From positions 1,683,217-1,747,216 of the forward strand of contig NZ_KI421513.1 of assembly GCF_000473325.1 (NCBI RefSeq): a DNA stretch of 64,000 bases, given 5' to 3'. The notes beneath the pieces are model-generated. The model was not told the DNA's origin, ran no database searches, and saw only the letters and a list, made by a program, of their open reading frames with translations. Made by a program: the position numbers and the translations under genes. Below, piece by piece: positions 1-16,711 of this stretch (positions are counted from its first letter, which is position 1; each line of letters begins with the position of its first letter). This DNA is from Leisingera caerulea DSM 24564. GTDB lineage: Bacteria; Pseudomonadota; Alphaproteobacteria; Rhodobacterales; Rhodobacteraceae.

Positions 1-123
1 ATCGCTCAGATCGCAAGCTGCATTGGCGCACCTGCTTCCAACATCGCCGGCGCGATTGGCGCACCTGCAAGCAACATCGCAAGCATCCTTTCGACCATCG
101 AAGAGAAGGCGGAAGCTGCGTAA
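1..123 (+). CDS. rplJ: 50S ribosomal protein L10, C-terminal end (partial)
   Basis: The frame is open from base 1 to a TAA at 121-123 and encodes about 40 residues ending in an Ala/Glu-rich helix (tail [10 protein letters not shown]). The position directly before rplL and the helical tail fit the C-terminus of L10, which anchors L7/L12 dimers on the large subunit stalk. The N-terminal three quarters lie outside the window. The segment carries a near-repeat ([20 protein letters not shown]). Identity rests on synteny plus the tail. Confidence 0.85.
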   Translation: MAQIASCIGAPASNIAGAIGAPASNIASILSTIEEKAEAA

Positions 124-204
124 GCGGTTGGCACTGAATGGCTGGCGTGGGGCACAAGCCCGCACGTTGGAACACACATACTGTAAACGGAAAGAGCTGA
201 TACA

Positions 205-579
205 ATGGCTGATCTGAAAGCACTCGCAGAAAGCATCGTGGGTCTGACCCTGCTGGAAGCACAAGAACTGAAAACTATCCTGAAAGACGAATACGGCATC
301 GAGCCCGCAGCAGGCGGCGCAGTTGTCATGGCAGCTGGCGGCGACGCCGGCGGTGCAGCTGAAGAAGAAAAGACCGAATTCGACGTCGTTCTGAAGAACG
401 CCGGCGCTTCCAAGATCAACGTGATCAAAGAAGTTCGCGGCATCACCGGCCTGGGCCTGAAAGAAGCCAAAGAGCTGGTCGAAGCAGGCGGCAAAATCAA
501 AGAAGGCATCGACAAAGCCGAAGCAGAAGACATCAAAGCCAAGCTGGAAGCAGCTGGCGCCGAAGTCGAGCTGGCCTAA
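205..579 (+). CDS. rplL: 50S ribosomal protein L7/L12
   Basis: A 124-residue acidic protein of normal family length, forming the flexible stalk that recruits translational GTPases. The N-terminal dimerisation helix ([20 protein letters not shown]) is followed by an Ala/Gly-rich hinge at about residues 36-52. The conserved C-terminal globular domain contains [20 protein letters not shown]. The start is supported by GGAAAGAG just upstream. It lies 81 nt after rplJ and upstream of rpoB, as in the bacterial rplKAJL-rpoBC block. Confidence 0.98.
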   Translation: MADLKALAESIVGLTLLEAQELKTILKDEYGIEPAAGGAVVMAAGGDAGGAAEEEKTEFDVVLKNAGASKINVIKEVRGITGLGLKEAKELVEAGGKIKEGIDKAEAEDIKAKLEAAGAEVELA

Positions 580-618
580 GTCCTGCCTCTGGTGCATTCC
601 AGATGCATCGGAAATTTG

Positions 619-646
619 GCTGGGTCCGGAGTTTTCCGGGCCCAGC
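619..646 (+). terminator. Attenuator-like hairpin between rplL and rpoB
   Basis: GCTGGGTCCGGA (619-630) pairs with TCCGGGCCCAGC (635-646) over a GTTT loop, 12 bp with one G-T pair. No strong U-tract follows, so partial attenuation or mRNA processing between the ribosomal-protein and polymerase genes is more likely than full termination. A partial attenuator at this junction is known in Escherichia coli. The function here is inferred. Confidence 0.55.
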
Positions 647-828
647 CTAACCTGTCTTAAAAAGGGCCTTGGGTAAGGGGCGCTTTTTCAGGCGAGGTTC
701 AAGGGATCGGGAGGCCGCCATTCGGGACGGTGGCCATGAATTGATCCGAACACGCTGTCTCGTATGGGCAAGGTGCCGGGGCCCGGCGGCATCCTTGACC
801 GGTGAGAACTCGAAAGGTGACATCTGAC

Positions 829-4965
<4,137 letters not shown>

Positions 4966-5018
4966 GGGCCCCGCGCCCTTCTCCCGTTCCCCCCTTCCGC
5001 AAGATTTGAGGTATCAAA

Positions 5019-8000
5019 ATGAACCAGGAAATCACCAACAACCCGTTCAACCCGCTGACTCCGCCGAAGGTCTTTGATGAAATCAAAGTCTCGCTGGCCA
5101 GCCCGGAACGGATCCTGTCTTGGTCCTACGGCGAAATCAAAAAGCCTGAGACCATCAACTACCGGACCTTCAAGCCCGAGCGCGACGGCCTGTTCTGCGC
5201 CCGGATCTTTGGCCCGATCAAAGACTACGAATGCCTGTGCGGCAAATATAAGCGGATGAAATACCGCGGCGTCGTCTGCGAGAAATGCGGCGTCGAAGTC
5301 ACTCTGCAGAAAGTGCGCCGCGAGCGCATGGGCCACATTGAGCTGGCCGCACCTGTCGCGCACATCTGGTTCCTGAAGTCGCTCCCGTCCCGCATCGGCC
5401 TGATGCTGGACATGACCCTGCGCGACCTGGAACGGGTTCTGTACTTTGAAAACTACGTCGTCATCGAGCCGGGCCTGACCGACCTGAGCTATGGTCAGAT
5501 GATGACCGAAGAAGAGTTCATGGACGCTCAGGATGCCTATGGCATGGACGCCTTCACCGCCAACATCGGCGCTGAGGCAATCCGTGACATGCTGGCCCAG
5601 ATCGACCTGGAATCGGAAGCCGAAACGCTGCGCGCAGAACTGGCCGAAGCGACCGGCGAACTGAAGCCCAAAAAGATCATCAAGCGTCTGAAAGTCGTGG
5701 AATCCTTCCTGGAATCGGGCAACCGTCCGGAATGGATGATCATGACCGTGATCCCGGTCATTCCGCCGGAACTGCGCCCGCTGGTTCCGCTGGACGGCGG
5801 CCGCTTTGCGACCTCCGACCTGAATGATCTGTACCGCCGCGTGATCAACCGGAACAACCGTCTGAAGCGGCTGATCGAACTGCGCGCGCCGGACATCATC
5901 GTCCGCAACGAAAAGCGGATGCTGCAGGAATCCGTGGATGCGCTGTTCGACAACGGCCGCCGTGGCCGCGTCATCACCGGTGCCAACAAGCGCCCGCTGA
6001 AATCGCTCTCTGACATGCTGAAAGGCAAGCAGGGCCGCTTCCGCCAGAACCTTCTGGGTAAGCGCGTCGACTTCTCCGGCCGTTCGGTGATTGTGACTGG
6101 CCCCGAGCTGAAGCTGCACCAGTGCGGCCTGCCCAAAAAGATGGCGCTGGAGCTGTTCAAGCCCTTCATCTACTCGCGTCTGGAGGCCAAGGGCCTCTCC
6201 AGCACCGTGAAGCAGGCGAAGAAGCTGGTCGAAAAAGAGCGTCCCGAAGTGTGGGATATCCTGGATGAGGTGATCCGCGAGCACCCGGTGATGCTGAACC
6301 GCGCACCGACGCTGCACCGTCTGGGTATCCAGGCGTTTGAACCCACGCTGATCGAAGGCAAGGCGATCCAGCTGCACCCGCTGGTCTGCTCGGCGTTCAA
6401 CGCGGACTTCGACGGCGACCAGATGGCTGTGCACGTCCCGCTGAGCCTTGAGGCCCAGCTGGAAGCGCGCGTCCTGATGATGTCCACGAACAACGTTCTG
6501 TCGCCCGCCAACGGCGCTCCGATCATCGTTCCCTCGCAGGATATGATCCTGGGTCTTTACTACCTGACCCTGGAACGCGAAGGCATGCCGGGTGAAGGCA
6601 AGATCTTTGGCACCATCGACGAAGTTCAACACGCGCTGGACGCCGGCGAAGTGCATCTGCACACCAAGATCACCGCGCGGATCACCCAGATCGACGAGGA
6701 AGGCAACGAGGTTCTCAAGCGTTTTGAGACCACCCCGGGCCGTGTCCGCCTGGGCGCGCTGCTGCCGAAGAACGCCAAGGCGCCCTTCGAGCTGGTCAAC
6801 CGCCTGCTGCGGAAGAAAGAAGTGCAGCAGGTCATCGACACCGTCTACCGCTACTGCGGCCAGAAGGAGTCGGTCATCTTCTGTGACCAGATCATGACCA
6901 TGGGCTTCCGCGAAGCGTTCAAGGCCGGCATCTCCTTCGGCAAGGACGACATGGTGATCCCGGACACCAAATGGACCATCGTGGATGATACCCGCGATCA
7001 GGTGAAAGACTTTGAACAGCAGTACATGGACGGCCTGATTACACAGGGCGAAAAGTACAACAAGGTTGTCGACGCCTGGTCGAAGTGTAACGACAAGGTC
7101 ACCGAAGCGATGATGGGCACCATCTCCGCTGACAAGCGCGATGAGAATGGCGCCGTGATGGAACCGAACTCGGTTTACATGATGGCCCACTCCGGTGCGC
7201 GTGGCTCGGTTACTCAGATGAAGCAGCTGGGCGGTATGCGCGGCCTGATGGCCAAGCCGAACGGCGACATCATCGAGACTCCGATCATCTCGAACTTTAA
7301 AGAAGGCCTGACCGTTCTCGAGTACTTCAACTCGACCCACGGTGCCCGTAAGGGTCTGTCGGATACCGCGCTGAAGACGGCGAACTCGGGTTACCTGACC
7401 CGCCGTCTGGTGGACGTGGCGCAGGACTGCATCGTGCGCGAGCATGACTGCGGCACCGAGCGTGCGATCACCGCGGAAGCGGCGATCAACGACGGCGAAG
7501 TGGTTGCCTCGCTGGCCGAACGCATCCTGGGCCGTGTGGCTGCGGATGACATCAAACGCCCCGGCACCGAGGAGATCGTGGTTGCCGCCGGTCAGCTGAT
7601 CGACGAACGGATGGCAGACGCAGTGGAAGAGGCCGGCGTGCAGTCGACCCGCATCCGCTCGCCGCTGACCTGTGAAAGCGAAGAGGGCGTCTGCGCCATG
7701 TGCTACGGCCGTGACCTGGCCCGCGGCACTCAGGTGAACACCGGCGAGGCTGTCGGCATCATCGCGGCGCAGTCGATCGGCGAACCCGGCACCCAGCTGA
7801 CCATGCGGACCTTCCACATCGGCGGCGTTGCTCAGGGCGGCCAGCAGTCGTTCCTGGAAGCGTCCCAGGAAGGCAAGATCGTCTTCGAGATGCCGCAGAC
7901 CCTGGAGAACGCCAATGGCGAGACCCTGGTTGTCGGCCGCAACATGAAGCTGATCATCCAGGACGAGCACGGCGAAGAGCGCGCCAGCCACAAGCTGGGC

Positions 8001-9263
8001 TACGGCTCCAAGCTGTTCGTCAAGGAAGGCCAGAATGTGGCCCGCGGCGACAAACTGTTCGAATGGGACCCCTATACCCTGCCGATCATCGCCGAGAAGC
8101 CGGGTACCGCGAAATACGTGGACCTGGTCTCGGGCCTGGCCGTCCGTGACGAGACCGACGAAGCCACCGGCATGACCCAGAAGATCGTGATCGACTGGCG
8201 TGCGGCTCCGAAAGGCTCTGACCTGAAGCCGGAAATCATTCTGGTCGACGGCAACGGCGAACCGGTGCGCAGCGATGCGGGCAACCCGCTGACATACCCG
8301 ATGTCCGTGGACGCCATTCTGTCGGTCGAAGACGGCCAGCAGATCATGGCAGGCGACGTTGTTGCGCGTATCCCGCGTGAAGGTGCCAAGACCAAGGACA
8401 TTACCGGTGGTCTGCCGCGCGTTGCGGAACTGTTCGAAGCCCGCCGTCCGAAGGATCACGCGATCATCGCCGAAATCGATGGTTACGTGCGCTTCGGCCG
8501 CGACTACAAGAACAAGCGCCGCATCTCGATCGAGCCCTCGGACGAGTCGATGGAGCCCGTCGAATACATGGTGCCCAAGGGCAAGCACATTCCGGTTCAG
8601 GAAGGTGATTTTGTCCAGAAGGGCGACTACATCATGGACGGCAACCCGGCGCCGCATGACATCCTGTCCATCATGGGTGTCGAGGCTCTGGCGAACTACA
8701 TGATCGACGAGGTCCAGGACGTCTACCGCCTGCAGGGTGTGAAGATCAACGACAAGCACATCGAGGTGATCGTCCGCCAGATGCTGCAGAAGTGGGAGAT
8801 CTCGGACTCCGGCGAAACCACGCTGCTGAAAGGCGAGCATGTGGACAAGCAGGAGTTCGACGCCGCCAACGAAAAGGCGCTGGCCCGCGGCAAGCGTCCG
8901 GCTCAGGGCGAACCGATCCTGCTTGGCATCACCAAGGCGTCGCTGCAGACCCGCTCCTTCATCTCGGCGGCCTCCTTCCAAGAGACCACCCGCGTTCTCA
9001 CCGAGGCTTCGGTGCAGGGCAAGAAGGACAAGCTGGTCGGCCTCAAGGAGAACGTCATCGTGGGCCGCCTGATCCCGGCCGGCACCGGCGGTGCCACACA
9101 GGCTGTGCGCTCGATTGCACAGGGCCGCGACAACGTGGTTCTGGAAGCCCGCCGCGAGGAAGCCGAAGCCGCTGCGGCCCTGGCCGCACCGGTGATGGAC
9201 GAGGACGTGATGGGCGGCGACGAAGCGGATATCCTGGTCGAAACCCCGGAAAGCCGCGACTAA
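5019..9263 (+). CDS. rpoC: DNA-directed RNA polymerase subunit beta-prime
   Basis: A 1414-residue catalytic subunit. The N-terminal zinc-binding cluster is present ([20 protein letters not shown]), and the catalytic Mg-binding loop [12 protein letters not shown] is intact. The second cysteine cluster ([15 protein letters not shown]) precedes the trigger-loop and bridge-helix region ([19 protein letters not shown]). The C-terminal tail is acidic and Ala-rich. Translation starts at an ATG preceded by TTGAGGT. It is the last gene of the rpl-rpoBC transcript, with a strong terminator just after it. Confidence 0.99.
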   Translation: MNQEITNNPFNPLTPPKVFDEIKVSLASPERILSWSYGEIKKPETINYRTFKPERDGLFCARIFGPIKDYECLCGKYKRMKYRGVVCEKCGVEVTLQKVRRERMGHIELAAPVAHIWFLKSLPSRIGLMLDMTLRDLERVLYFENYVVIEPGLTDLSYGQMMTEEEFMDAQDAYGMDAFTANIGAEAIRDMLAQIDLESEAETLRAELAEATGELKPKKIIKRLKVVESFLESGNRPEWMIMTVIPVIPPELRPLVPLDGGRFATSDLNDLYRRVINRNNRLKRLIELRAPDIIVRNEKRMLQESVDALFDNGRRGRVITGANKRPLKSLSDMLKGKQGRFRQNLLGKRVDFSGRSVIVTGPELKLHQCGLPKKMALELFKPFIYSRLEAKGLSSTVKQAKKLVEKERPEVWDILDEVIREHPVMLNRAPTLHRLGIQAFEPTLIEGKAIQLHPLVCSAFNADFDGDQMAVHVPLSLEAQLEARVLMMSTNNVLSPANGAPIIVPSQDMILGLYYLTLEREGMPGEGKIFGTIDEVQHALDAGEVHLHTKITARITQIDEEGNEVLKRFETTPGRVRLGALLPKNAKAPFELVNRLLRKKEVQQVIDTVYRYCGQKESVIFCDQIMTMGFREAFKAGISFGKDDMVIPDTKWTIVDDTRDQVKDFEQQYMDGLITQGEKYNKVVDAWSKCNDKVTEAMMGTISADKRDENGAVMEPNSVYMMAHSGARGSVTQMKQLGGMRGLMAKPNGDIIETPIISNFKEGLTVLEYFNSTHGARKGLSDTALKTANSGYLTRRLVDVAQDCIVREHDCGTERAITAEAAINDGEVVASLAERILGRVAADDIKRPGTEEIVVAAGQLIDERMADAVEEAGVQSTRIRSPLTCESEEGVCAMCYGRDLARGTQVNTGEAVGIIAAQSIGEPGTQLTMRTFHIGGVAQGGQQSFLEASQEGKIVFEMPQTLENANGETLVVGRNMKLIIQDEHGEERASHKLGYGSKLFVKEGQNVARGDKLFEWDPYTLPIIAEKPGTAKYVDLVSGLAVRDETDEATGMTQKIVIDWRAAPKGSDLKPEIILVDGNGEPVRSDAGNPLTYPMSVDAILSVEDGQQIMAGDVVARIPREGAKTKDITGGLPRVAELFEARRPKDHAIIAEIDGYVRFGRDYKNKRRISIEPSDESMEPVEYMVPKGKHIPVQEGDFVQKGDYIMDGNPAPHDILSIMGVEALANYMIDEVQDVYRLQGVKINDKHIEVIVRQMLQKWEISDSGETTLLKGEHVDKQEFDAANEKALARGKRPAQGEPILLGITKASLQTRSFISAASFQETTRVLTEASVQGKKDKLVGLKENVIVGRLIPAGTGGATQAVRSIAQGRDNVVLEARREEAEAAAALAAPVMDEDVMGGDEADILVETPESRD

Positions 9264-9284
9264 GCCAAGGCACATGAGATCAGG

Positions 9285-9318
9285 AAAAGCCCCCGCACCA
9301 CCGGTGCGGGGGCTTTTT
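9285..9318 (+). terminator. Rho-independent terminator after rpoC
   Basis: A perfect 15-bp stem AAAAGCCCCCGCACC / GGTGCGGGGGCTTTT with an ACC loop ends in a T-run. It lies 21 nt after the rpoC stop, and the flanking A-tract would let it work on both strands. Confidence 0.95.
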
Positions 9319-9404
9319 CATTTCCGCTGCCGGGGCTATCTGTTGCCGGGCAGGGAGGGCGCAGGAATGGACAGCAGGCTGCGGGCAACGGCAAAGGTGC
9401 GGCG

Positions 9405-10280
9405 ATGACCGCAAATCAGACCGGGGCGCTGCTGATGGCGGCAGCGATGGCGGCCTATACCTTCAACGACGCGCTGATTAAGCTGACCGGCAGCGCGCTG
9501 CCGCTGCCGCAGATCCTGACCATCCGCGGCCTTGCCGCTAGTTTCCTGATCTATCTTCTGGCCCGCCGGCTGGGCGGTCTCCGCCTGCGGCTGCCGGGCC
9601 GGGCCTGGGGGATGATCGGTTTGCGCGGCGCCGCGGAGGTGGCGGCCACCTATCTGTTCCTGACCGCGCTGATGCTGATGCCGATTGCCAATGTCACGGC
9701 CTTGCTGCAGGTGCTGCCGCTGGCGGTGACCCTGAGCGCGGCGCTGTTCTTGCGTGAACCCGTGGGCTGGCGGCGGCTGGCGGCGATTGCCGCAGGCTTT
9801 ACCGGGATGCTGCTGATCGTGCGCCCCGGGCCGGATGGTTTCACCGACGGCAGCCTTTATGCGCTGGCGGCGGTGGCTTGCATTACAGCCCGCGACCTGG
9901 TCACCCGGCGGATGCCGCCCGAGGTGCCGTCGATGACAGTGACCCTGGCCTCTTCGCTCTCGGTGCTTGTCTTTGGGCTTGCGTCCTCGGCGGCCGTGGA
10001 GTGGCAGCCGATGGGCAGCTTCGAGTGGCTGGCATTGATGGGAGCTGCCCTGTTCATCTTTGCCGGTTACCTGTGCTCGGTGATGACCATGCGGGTGGGC
10101 GAGATCGCCGCGATTGCGCCATTCCGCTACAGCGGACTGGTCTGGGCGCTGATCCTGGGCTGGCTGGTATTCGGCGAGTGGCCGGATCTGCTGACGATTG
10201 CCGGGGCCGCGATTGTCGCCGGGGCAGGGATGTTCACGCTCTACCGGGAACGCCGCCAGGCGCGCAAGCTGCGGGCCTGA
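9405..10280 (+). CDS. DMT-superfamily transporter (EamA family)
   Basis: A 291-residue, very hydrophobic protein with about ten predicted membrane segments in two halves. Each half resembles an EamA domain, for example NDALIKLTGSALPLPQILTI in half 1 and the closing FRYSGLVWALILGWLVFGEW in half 2. Family members export metabolites or amino acids at the inner membrane; the substrate here cannot be told. The C-terminus is a short basic tail (RERRQARKLRA). Its stop lies only 5 nt from the stop of the convergent downstream gene, with no terminator between them. Confidence 0.85.
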   Translation: MTANQTGALLMAAAMAAYTFNDALIKLTGSALPLPQILTIRGLAASFLIYLLARRLGGLRLRLPGRAWGMIGLRGAAEVAATYLFLTALMLMPIANVTALLQVLPLAVTLSAALFLREPVGWRRLAAIAAGFTGMLLIVRPGPDGFTDGSLYALAAVACITARDLVTRRMPPEVPSMTVTLASSLSVLVFGLASSAAVEWQPMGSFEWLALMGAALFIFAGYLCSVMTMRVGEIAAIAPFRYSGLVWALILGWLVFGEWPDLLTIAGAAIVAGAGMFTLYRERRQARKLRA

Positions 10281-10285
10281 GCCGC

Positions 10286-11092
10286 TCACCCGCTGCCGAA
10301 GGCCACCTTCACATGGCTTGTCCGGATCGCAAAGCGGGCCTCAAACTCGCCCGCCTGTTCCGGCGTCAGCGGCTTTAGGCCGGGCTGCCATGCGTCTATG
10401 TCCCGTGAATCGTTGAACCGGTTATGGGTGCGCACGAACATCGGTGCATCGGTGAGCGTAACCGTCGGCATGAAACGGTTGATCTTGTGGTGCCCGAAAT
10501 TCATGATCGTCAGCGGGCAGCCCCGGCGCACATGCATGCCCAGAGCGGCCGCGAAATAGGGGTGCACGCCCTCCGCTGCCGCGATACCCTCCGGGCCGGC
10601 CTGCGCGATGAAGCCCCTGTTGAAATCAATGGCCACGCTCCTGTTTTTGCGCATCAGCGGCCGGCAGTCTTCGGTAACAGCGCGCAGCCGCTCGACGAAA
10701 TCGACCGACACCGCGTCGTCGTCATCATGGCGGAACTGCAGGCAGGGCTGGTCGTGATCCCGGCGCGCCTGGTTAATGAGCTCCTTCATCACATCGCGGT
10801 GGCGGCGCGGCGGTTCGGCGCGGATCTGCACCTGAGGCATGCCAGCGGTCAGGTCGTGCAGCCGGTCTCTGTGCGCCCGGGGCAGGCTGTCGCCAGTCAC
10901 CAGAATCAGGTCGAAATCCTGGTCGGTTTGCTCTTTCAAACAGGGCAGGGCAATGGTTTCGAACAGCCGGAAGCGTTCTTCCAACCGTTCTTCGGCATAG
11001 AGGTAAGCAATGCGCTCTTCCACGGTTTCATGCCCGACCTGGAATCCGCCAAGCGCCGGATAGGAAAACCGGCACAATCCGATGACTTGCAT
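10286..11092 (-). CDS. Putative rhamnosyltransferase-like glycosyltransferase (PF11316 type)
   Basis: A 268-residue protein starting at MQVIGLCRFSYPALGGFQ; a longer upstream reading (to 11227) is not supported. The pattern FRLFETIALPCLKEQTDQDF, then LVTGDSLP, then the acidic FRHDDDDAVSVDF stretch is characteristic of the Rhodobacterales family annotated as putative rhamnosyl transferase. The D-rich motif would bind the nucleotide-sugar metal. It probably acts in the cytoplasm on surface polysaccharide. The acceptor is unknown and the family name rests on weak biochemistry. Confidence 0.75.
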   Translation of the reverse strand: MQVIGLCRFSYPALGGFQVGHETVEERIAYLYAEERLEERFRLFETIALPCLKEQTDQDFDLILVTGDSLPRAHRDRLHDLTAGMPQVQIRAEPPRRHRDVMKELINQARRDHDQPCLQFRHDDDDAVSVDFVERLRAVTEDCRPLMRKNRSVAIDFNRGFIAQAGPEGIAAAEGVHPYFAAALGMHVRRGCPLTIMNFGHHKINRFMPTVTLTDAPMFVRTHNRFNDSRDIDAWQPGLKPLTPEQAGEFEARFAIRTSHVKVAFGSG

Positions 11093-11479
11093 TCTGAAAT
11101 CCGTTTCATGAAAAAGGCGTGTGCGGCAACTATGCCGGGTGCGCCATTCCCTGGCAAGCGTGCGCCGGGCCAGCCATGGGGCACAGGCTGCCGGGGAAGG
11201 GGCCGTACGCCCGCCTGCTGTTGACAACCTGCGCGACTCCCCATATACGCGCGGCTATCCGGCACCCGGAGTGCGTCTCCGCAAGCCGAATTCAAAATTG
11301 CAGTGGCTCAAGGCCTGGGCACTTTTACCACCCGGGTCCTCTGTAAACTCACCGCGTCGTCTCACCTCGGAATGGGAGCGATTGCGGTTTTTGCGCTTGT
11401 GGACGCATAAGTGCAGCGATTTCACCCGCACGCGCCGGCGTGCATGACACATGTGTTGCGAAACGGGGAATATACCGGA
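11093..11479 (+). other. Upstream region and leader of the rpsL operon
   Basis: The 387 nt between the divergent transferase gene and rpsL contain no convincing gene. They hold the promoter at 11221-11249 and an implied 5' leader of roughly 220 nt, long enough for post-transcriptional control. No specific regulator site is recognised. Confidence 0.6.
11221..11249 (+). promoter_or_regulatory. Sigma-70-type promoter for rpsL-rpsG-fusA-tuf
   Basis: TTGACA (11221-11226), a 17-nt spacer and TATACG (11244-11249) form a near-consensus housekeeping promoter on the plus strand in the gap ahead of rpsL. The assignment is by sequence only. Confidence 0.7.
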
Positions 11480-11851
11480 ATGCCCACGATCCAGCAGCTG
11501 ATCCGCAAGCCGCGGCAGCCGAAAGTTAAACGCTCGAAGTCCATGCACCTGGAGCAGTGCCCGCAGAAGCGCGGCGTCTGCACCCGCGTGTACACCACCA
11601 CCCCGAAGAAGCCGAACTCCGCTATGCGGAAAGTTGCGAAGGTGCGCCTGACCAACGGTTTCGAAGTGATCTCCTACATCCCCGGTGAAAGCCACAACCT
11701 TCAGGAGCACTCTGTGGTTCTGATCCGTGGCGGCCGTGTAAAAGACCTTCCGGGTGTCCGTTACCACATCCTGCGCGGTGTTCTGGATACCCAGGGCGTT
11801 AAAGACCGTAAGCAGCGCCGCTCGAAGTACGGCGCGAAGCGTCCTAAGTAA
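11480..11851 (+). CDS. rpsL: 30S ribosomal protein S12
   Basis: A 123-residue decoding-centre protein. The start [15 protein letters not shown] matches the family; upstream in-frame codons are leader. [19 protein letters not shown] and [13 protein letters not shown] are intact, with the two lysines where streptomycin-resistance substitutions arise unchanged, so a sensitive genotype is expected. First gene of the str operon; rpsG follows after 15 nt. Confidence 0.98.
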   Translation: MPTIQQLIRKPRQPKVKRSKSMHLEQCPQKRGVCTRVYTTTPKKPNSAMRKVAKVRLTNGFEVISYIPGESHNLQEHSVVLIRGGRVKDLPGVRYHILRGVLDTQGVKDRKQRRSKYGAKRPK

Positions 11852-12337
<486 letters not shown>

Positions 12338-12355
12338 GCTAGAGGACCTAGACCT

Positions 12356-14473
12356 ATGGCACGCGAATATCCCCTCGAACTATACCGTAACTTCGGTATC
12401 ATGGCGCACATCGATGCAGGTAAAACCACCTGCTCCGAGCGCATCCTGTATTACACCGGCAAATCCCACAACATCGGTGAGGTGCACGACGGTGCAGCCA
12501 CCATGGACTGGATGGAGCAGGAGCAGGAACGCGGCATCACCATCACCTCGGCTGCGACCACCACTTTCTGGGAACGCACCGAAGACGGCAAGACCGCTGA
12601 CTCGCCGAAGCACCGCCTGAACATCATCGACACCCCCGGCCACGTTGACTTCACCATCGAAGTTGAACGCTCGCTGGCGGTTCTCGACGGTGCTGTGTGT
12701 GTTCTGGACGCCAACGCCGGTGTTGAGCCGCAGACCGAAACCGTGTGGCGTCAGGCTGACCGCTACAAAGTTCCGCGCATGGTGTTTGTCAACAAGATGG
12801 ACAAGATCGGCGCCGACTTCTTCAACTGCGTCAACATGATCGAAGACCGTACCGGCGCCCGCGCGGTTCCGGTTGGTGTGCCGATCGGCGCAGAGAACGA
12901 GCTGGAAGGCCTGGTTGACCTGGTCAACATGGAAGAATGGCTGTGGCAGGGCGAAGACCTGGGCGCATCCTGGGTTAAAGCTCCGATTCGCGACAGCCTG
13001 AAAGACATGGCTGACGAATGGCGCGGCAAGATGATCGAAGCGGCCGTCGAAATGGACGACGACGCGATGGAAGCCTATCTGGAAGGTGAAGAGCCCGACG
13101 TTCCGACCCTGCGCAAATTGCTGCGCAAGGGCACCCTGGAACTGGCATTTGTTCCGGTCCTGGGCGGTTCCGCGTTCAAGAACAAAGGCGTTCAGCCGCT
13201 GCTCAACGCTGTGATCGACTACCTGCCCAGCCCGCTGGACGTTGTTGATTACATGGGCTTCAAACCCGGCGACGAGACTGAAACCCGTGACATCGCCCGC
13301 CGCGCGGACGACGACATGGCGTTCTCCGGCCTGGCGTTCAAGATCATGAACGACCCGTTTGTCGGCTCGCTGACCTTCACGCGCATCTACTCCGGCGTCC
13401 TGAACAAGGGCGACACGCTGCTGAACTCGACCAAAGGCCGTAAAGAGCGCGTTGGCCGGATGATGATGATGCACTCAAACAACCGTGAGGAAATCACGGA
13501 AGCGTTCGCAGGCGACATCATCGCGCTGGCAGGCCTGAAGGACACCACCACCGGTGACACCCTCTGCGCTGTCAACGACCCGGTCGTCCTGGAAACCATG
13601 ACCTTCCCGGATCCGGTGATCGAGATCGCGGTTGAGCCGAAAACCAAGGCCGACCAGGAGAAGATGTCCCAGGGTCTGGCCCGTCTGGCCGCCGAAGACC
13701 CGTCCTTCCGTGTTGAGACCGACCTCGAGTCCGGTCAGACCATCATGAAGGGCATGGGCGAACTTCACCTGGACATCTTGGTGGACCGCCTCAAGCGCGA
13801 GTTCAAGGTTGAGGCGAACATCGGTGCGCCGCAGGTGGCCTACCGCGAGACCATCTCCAAAGAGGTCGAGCATTCCTACACCCACAAGAAGCAGTCGGGT
13901 GGTTCGGGCCAGTTCGCTGAGGTGAAGCTGATCATCTCGCCGACAGAAGCGGGCGAAGGCTACTCCTTCGAATCCCGTATCGTTGGCGGTGCGGTTCCGA
14001 AGGAATACATCCCGGGCGTCGAAAAAGGCATCCAGTCCGTCATGGACAGCGGCCCGCTGGCCGGCTTCCCCGTGATCGACTTCAAGGTTGCCCTGATCGA
14101 CGGTAAGTTCCACGACGTGGACTCCTCGGTTCTGGCCTTTGAAATCGCCGCCCGCATGGGCATGCGTGAAGGCATGCGCAAGGCTGGTGCGAAACTGCTC
14201 GAGCCGGTGATGAAGGTTGAGGTGATCACCCCGGAAGAATACACCGGCGGTATCATCGGCGACCTGACATCCCGCCGGGGCCAGGTGTCCGGCCAGGAGA
14301 ATCGCGGCAACGCAATCGCGATCGACGCGTTTGTGCCGCTGGCGAACATGTTCGGCTACATCAACACCCTGCGTTCGATGAGCTCGGGCCGCGCCCAGTT
14401 CACCATGCAGTTCGACCACTACGAACCGGTTCCGCAGAACATCTCGGAAGAGATCCAGGCGAAATTCGCGTAA
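12356..14473 (+). CDS. fusA: Elongation factor G
   Basis: A 705-residue translocase GTPase. The G1 motif AHIDAGKTT, switch [10 protein letters not shown] and NKMD guanine motif are intact in the N-terminal domain. The later domains include the tip sequence [12 protein letters not shown] typical of EF-G domain IV. Length is normal. It lies 18 nt after rpsG in the str operon. Confidence 0.98.
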   Translation: MAREYPLELYRNFGIMAHIDAGKTTCSERILYYTGKSHNIGEVHDGAATMDWMEQEQERGITITSAATTTFWERTEDGKTADSPKHRLNIIDTPGHVDFTIEVERSLAVLDGAVCVLDANAGVEPQTETVWRQADRYKVPRMVFVNKMDKIGADFFNCVNMIEDRTGARAVPVGVPIGAENELEGLVDLVNMEEWLWQGEDLGASWVKAPIRDSLKDMADEWRGKMIEAAVEMDDDAMEAYLEGEEPDVPTLRKLLRKGTLELAFVPVLGGSAFKNKGVQPLLNAVIDYLPSPLDVVDYMGFKPGDETETRDIARRADDDMAFSGLAFKIMNDPFVGSLTFTRIYSGVLNKGDTLLNSTKGRKERVGRMMMMHSNNREEITEAFAGDIIALAGLKDTTTGDTLCAVNDPVVLETMTFPDPVIEIAVEPKTKADQEKMSQGLARLAAEDPSFRVETDLESGQTIMKGMGELHLDILVDRLKREFKVEANIGAPQVAYRETISKEVEHSYTHKKQSGGSGQFAEVKLIISPTEAGEGYSFESRIVGGAVPKEYIPGVEKGIQSVMDSGPLAGFPVIDFKVALIDGKFHDVDSSVLAFEIAARMGMREGMRKAGAKLLEPVMKVEVITPEEYTGGIIGDLTSRRGQVSGQENRGNAIAIDAFVPLANMFGYINTLRSMSSGRAQFTMQFDHYEPVPQNISEEIQAKFA

Positions 14474-14536
14474 GCGAAAGAAAATTGAGGGGTTCGCGGC
14501 CGCTGCGGGCCCCTCTCGAAACAAAAGGAGGCCATC

Positions 14537-15712
<1,176 letters not shown>

Positions 15713-15784
15713 TTTTGGACCAGTGGGCGGCAGGCGGTTTTCGCTAGAAAATCGCCGAGAGCCACACGGTTCTGATCTCAGAGA

Positions 15785-15813
15785 GGGCCTCCTTCGGGAG
15801 GCCCTTTTCTTTT
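15785..15813 (+). terminator. Rho-independent terminator after tuf
   Basis: GGGCCTCC, a TTCG tetraloop and GGAGGCCC form an 8-bp GC stem followed by TTTTCTTTT. It ends the rpsL-rpsG-fusA-tuf transcript. Confidence 0.95.
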
Positions 15814-16010
15814 AGAACAACGCTTGAACAGGGCAGGGGCCGGCTTGGGGCCGGAGGCTGTCTTGCAAAAGCTCGGGTGGAGGTTTTGAGGCCGCAGAGA
15901 GCGTCAGCTCCGGGAGTGATGCAATCGCGCCCGCCCGCTTTGCCGCAGACAAACCTCCGGTTTGACGCAGGCCGAACGCGGGGCGTCCCGGCGGAGTGCC
16001 GGTACGCGGC

Positions 16011-16514
16011 CTACTTTCCCCTCAGTGCTTTGATGACTATCAGCCTTGCGGGGATGTTCGCTAAGGTGTGGTTTGTGTTTTCCGGGGTTGCCTCAATCCG
16101 GTATCTTCCCGGGGCAAGCTTGATTGCAGCAATTTCCAGCCCAGCTTCTTCGTTAAGAGTCATCAGGAGACTTGGCTGTAGGTTTGACTGCTCAAAGATC
16201 AGCTCATCTCGGCCACTCCCCCATTCGTAGATTCTTATGGTGAAGGTGAGAAGCTTGGGATCGTCCGTTGTCTGGTTGGGAGGGCTGACGCCGTATCCGT
16301 TTCTTCTAAGTTCACTGTGCAAATCCGGGCGCTTCTGCAGCATCAGGTACAGGCCGTACTCTTTGGGCCAAAGCACTTTTGTTTCCAGTGAAACCGTCCT
16401 TTGGGATCCAAGATCAATTTCGGCCTCGGCCCGGGCCTCGCCGCAGATCAGGTAAGCGGTAAATATGGCGAAGAAAGCTGCAGCGCGCAGTAAACGAAGG
16501 GTAATTGAATGCAT
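16011..16514 (-). CDS. Secreted hypothetical protein, DUF5625-like
   Basis: A 167-residue protein with a signal peptide (hydrophobic LLRAAAFFAIFTAYLICG, cleavage near EARAEAE). The mature part resembles small beta-rich lipoprotein-like domains annotated DUF5625: a modifier of a beta strand (VSLETKVLWPKEYGLYLML), a gap, then LAPGRYRIEATPEN near the end. The function is unknown and the family match is by eye. It stands alone, transcribed toward the tuf terminator. Base composition is lower in GC than the neighbours, suggesting it may be a later addition. Confidence 0.55.
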   Translation of the reverse strand: MHSITLRLLRAAAFFAIFTAYLICGEARAEAEIDLGSQRTVSLETKVLWPKEYGLYLMLQKRPDLHSELRRNGYGVSPPNQTTDDPKLLTFTIRIYEWGSGRDELIFEQSNLQPSLLMTLNEEAGLEIAAIKLAPGRYRIEATPENTNHTLANIPARLIVIKALRGK

Positions 16515-16711
16515 TCTGGCCTGTGCAAAGTCAAACTGAATTGAGGGAAGCTCGTTTCAGCCAGCGTTCCGCATCCTGTGATTGAATGCAATCTGATACG
16601 GTCTAATCCCGGCCAGGAACCTGGCGAGTTGCCGGCAGATAACCTGCGTGCCCGCGACATTGTTTTGCGTCCGTAGGGCGGGCAATCTGCCCACCGCCGT
16701 TAAACTCCTGA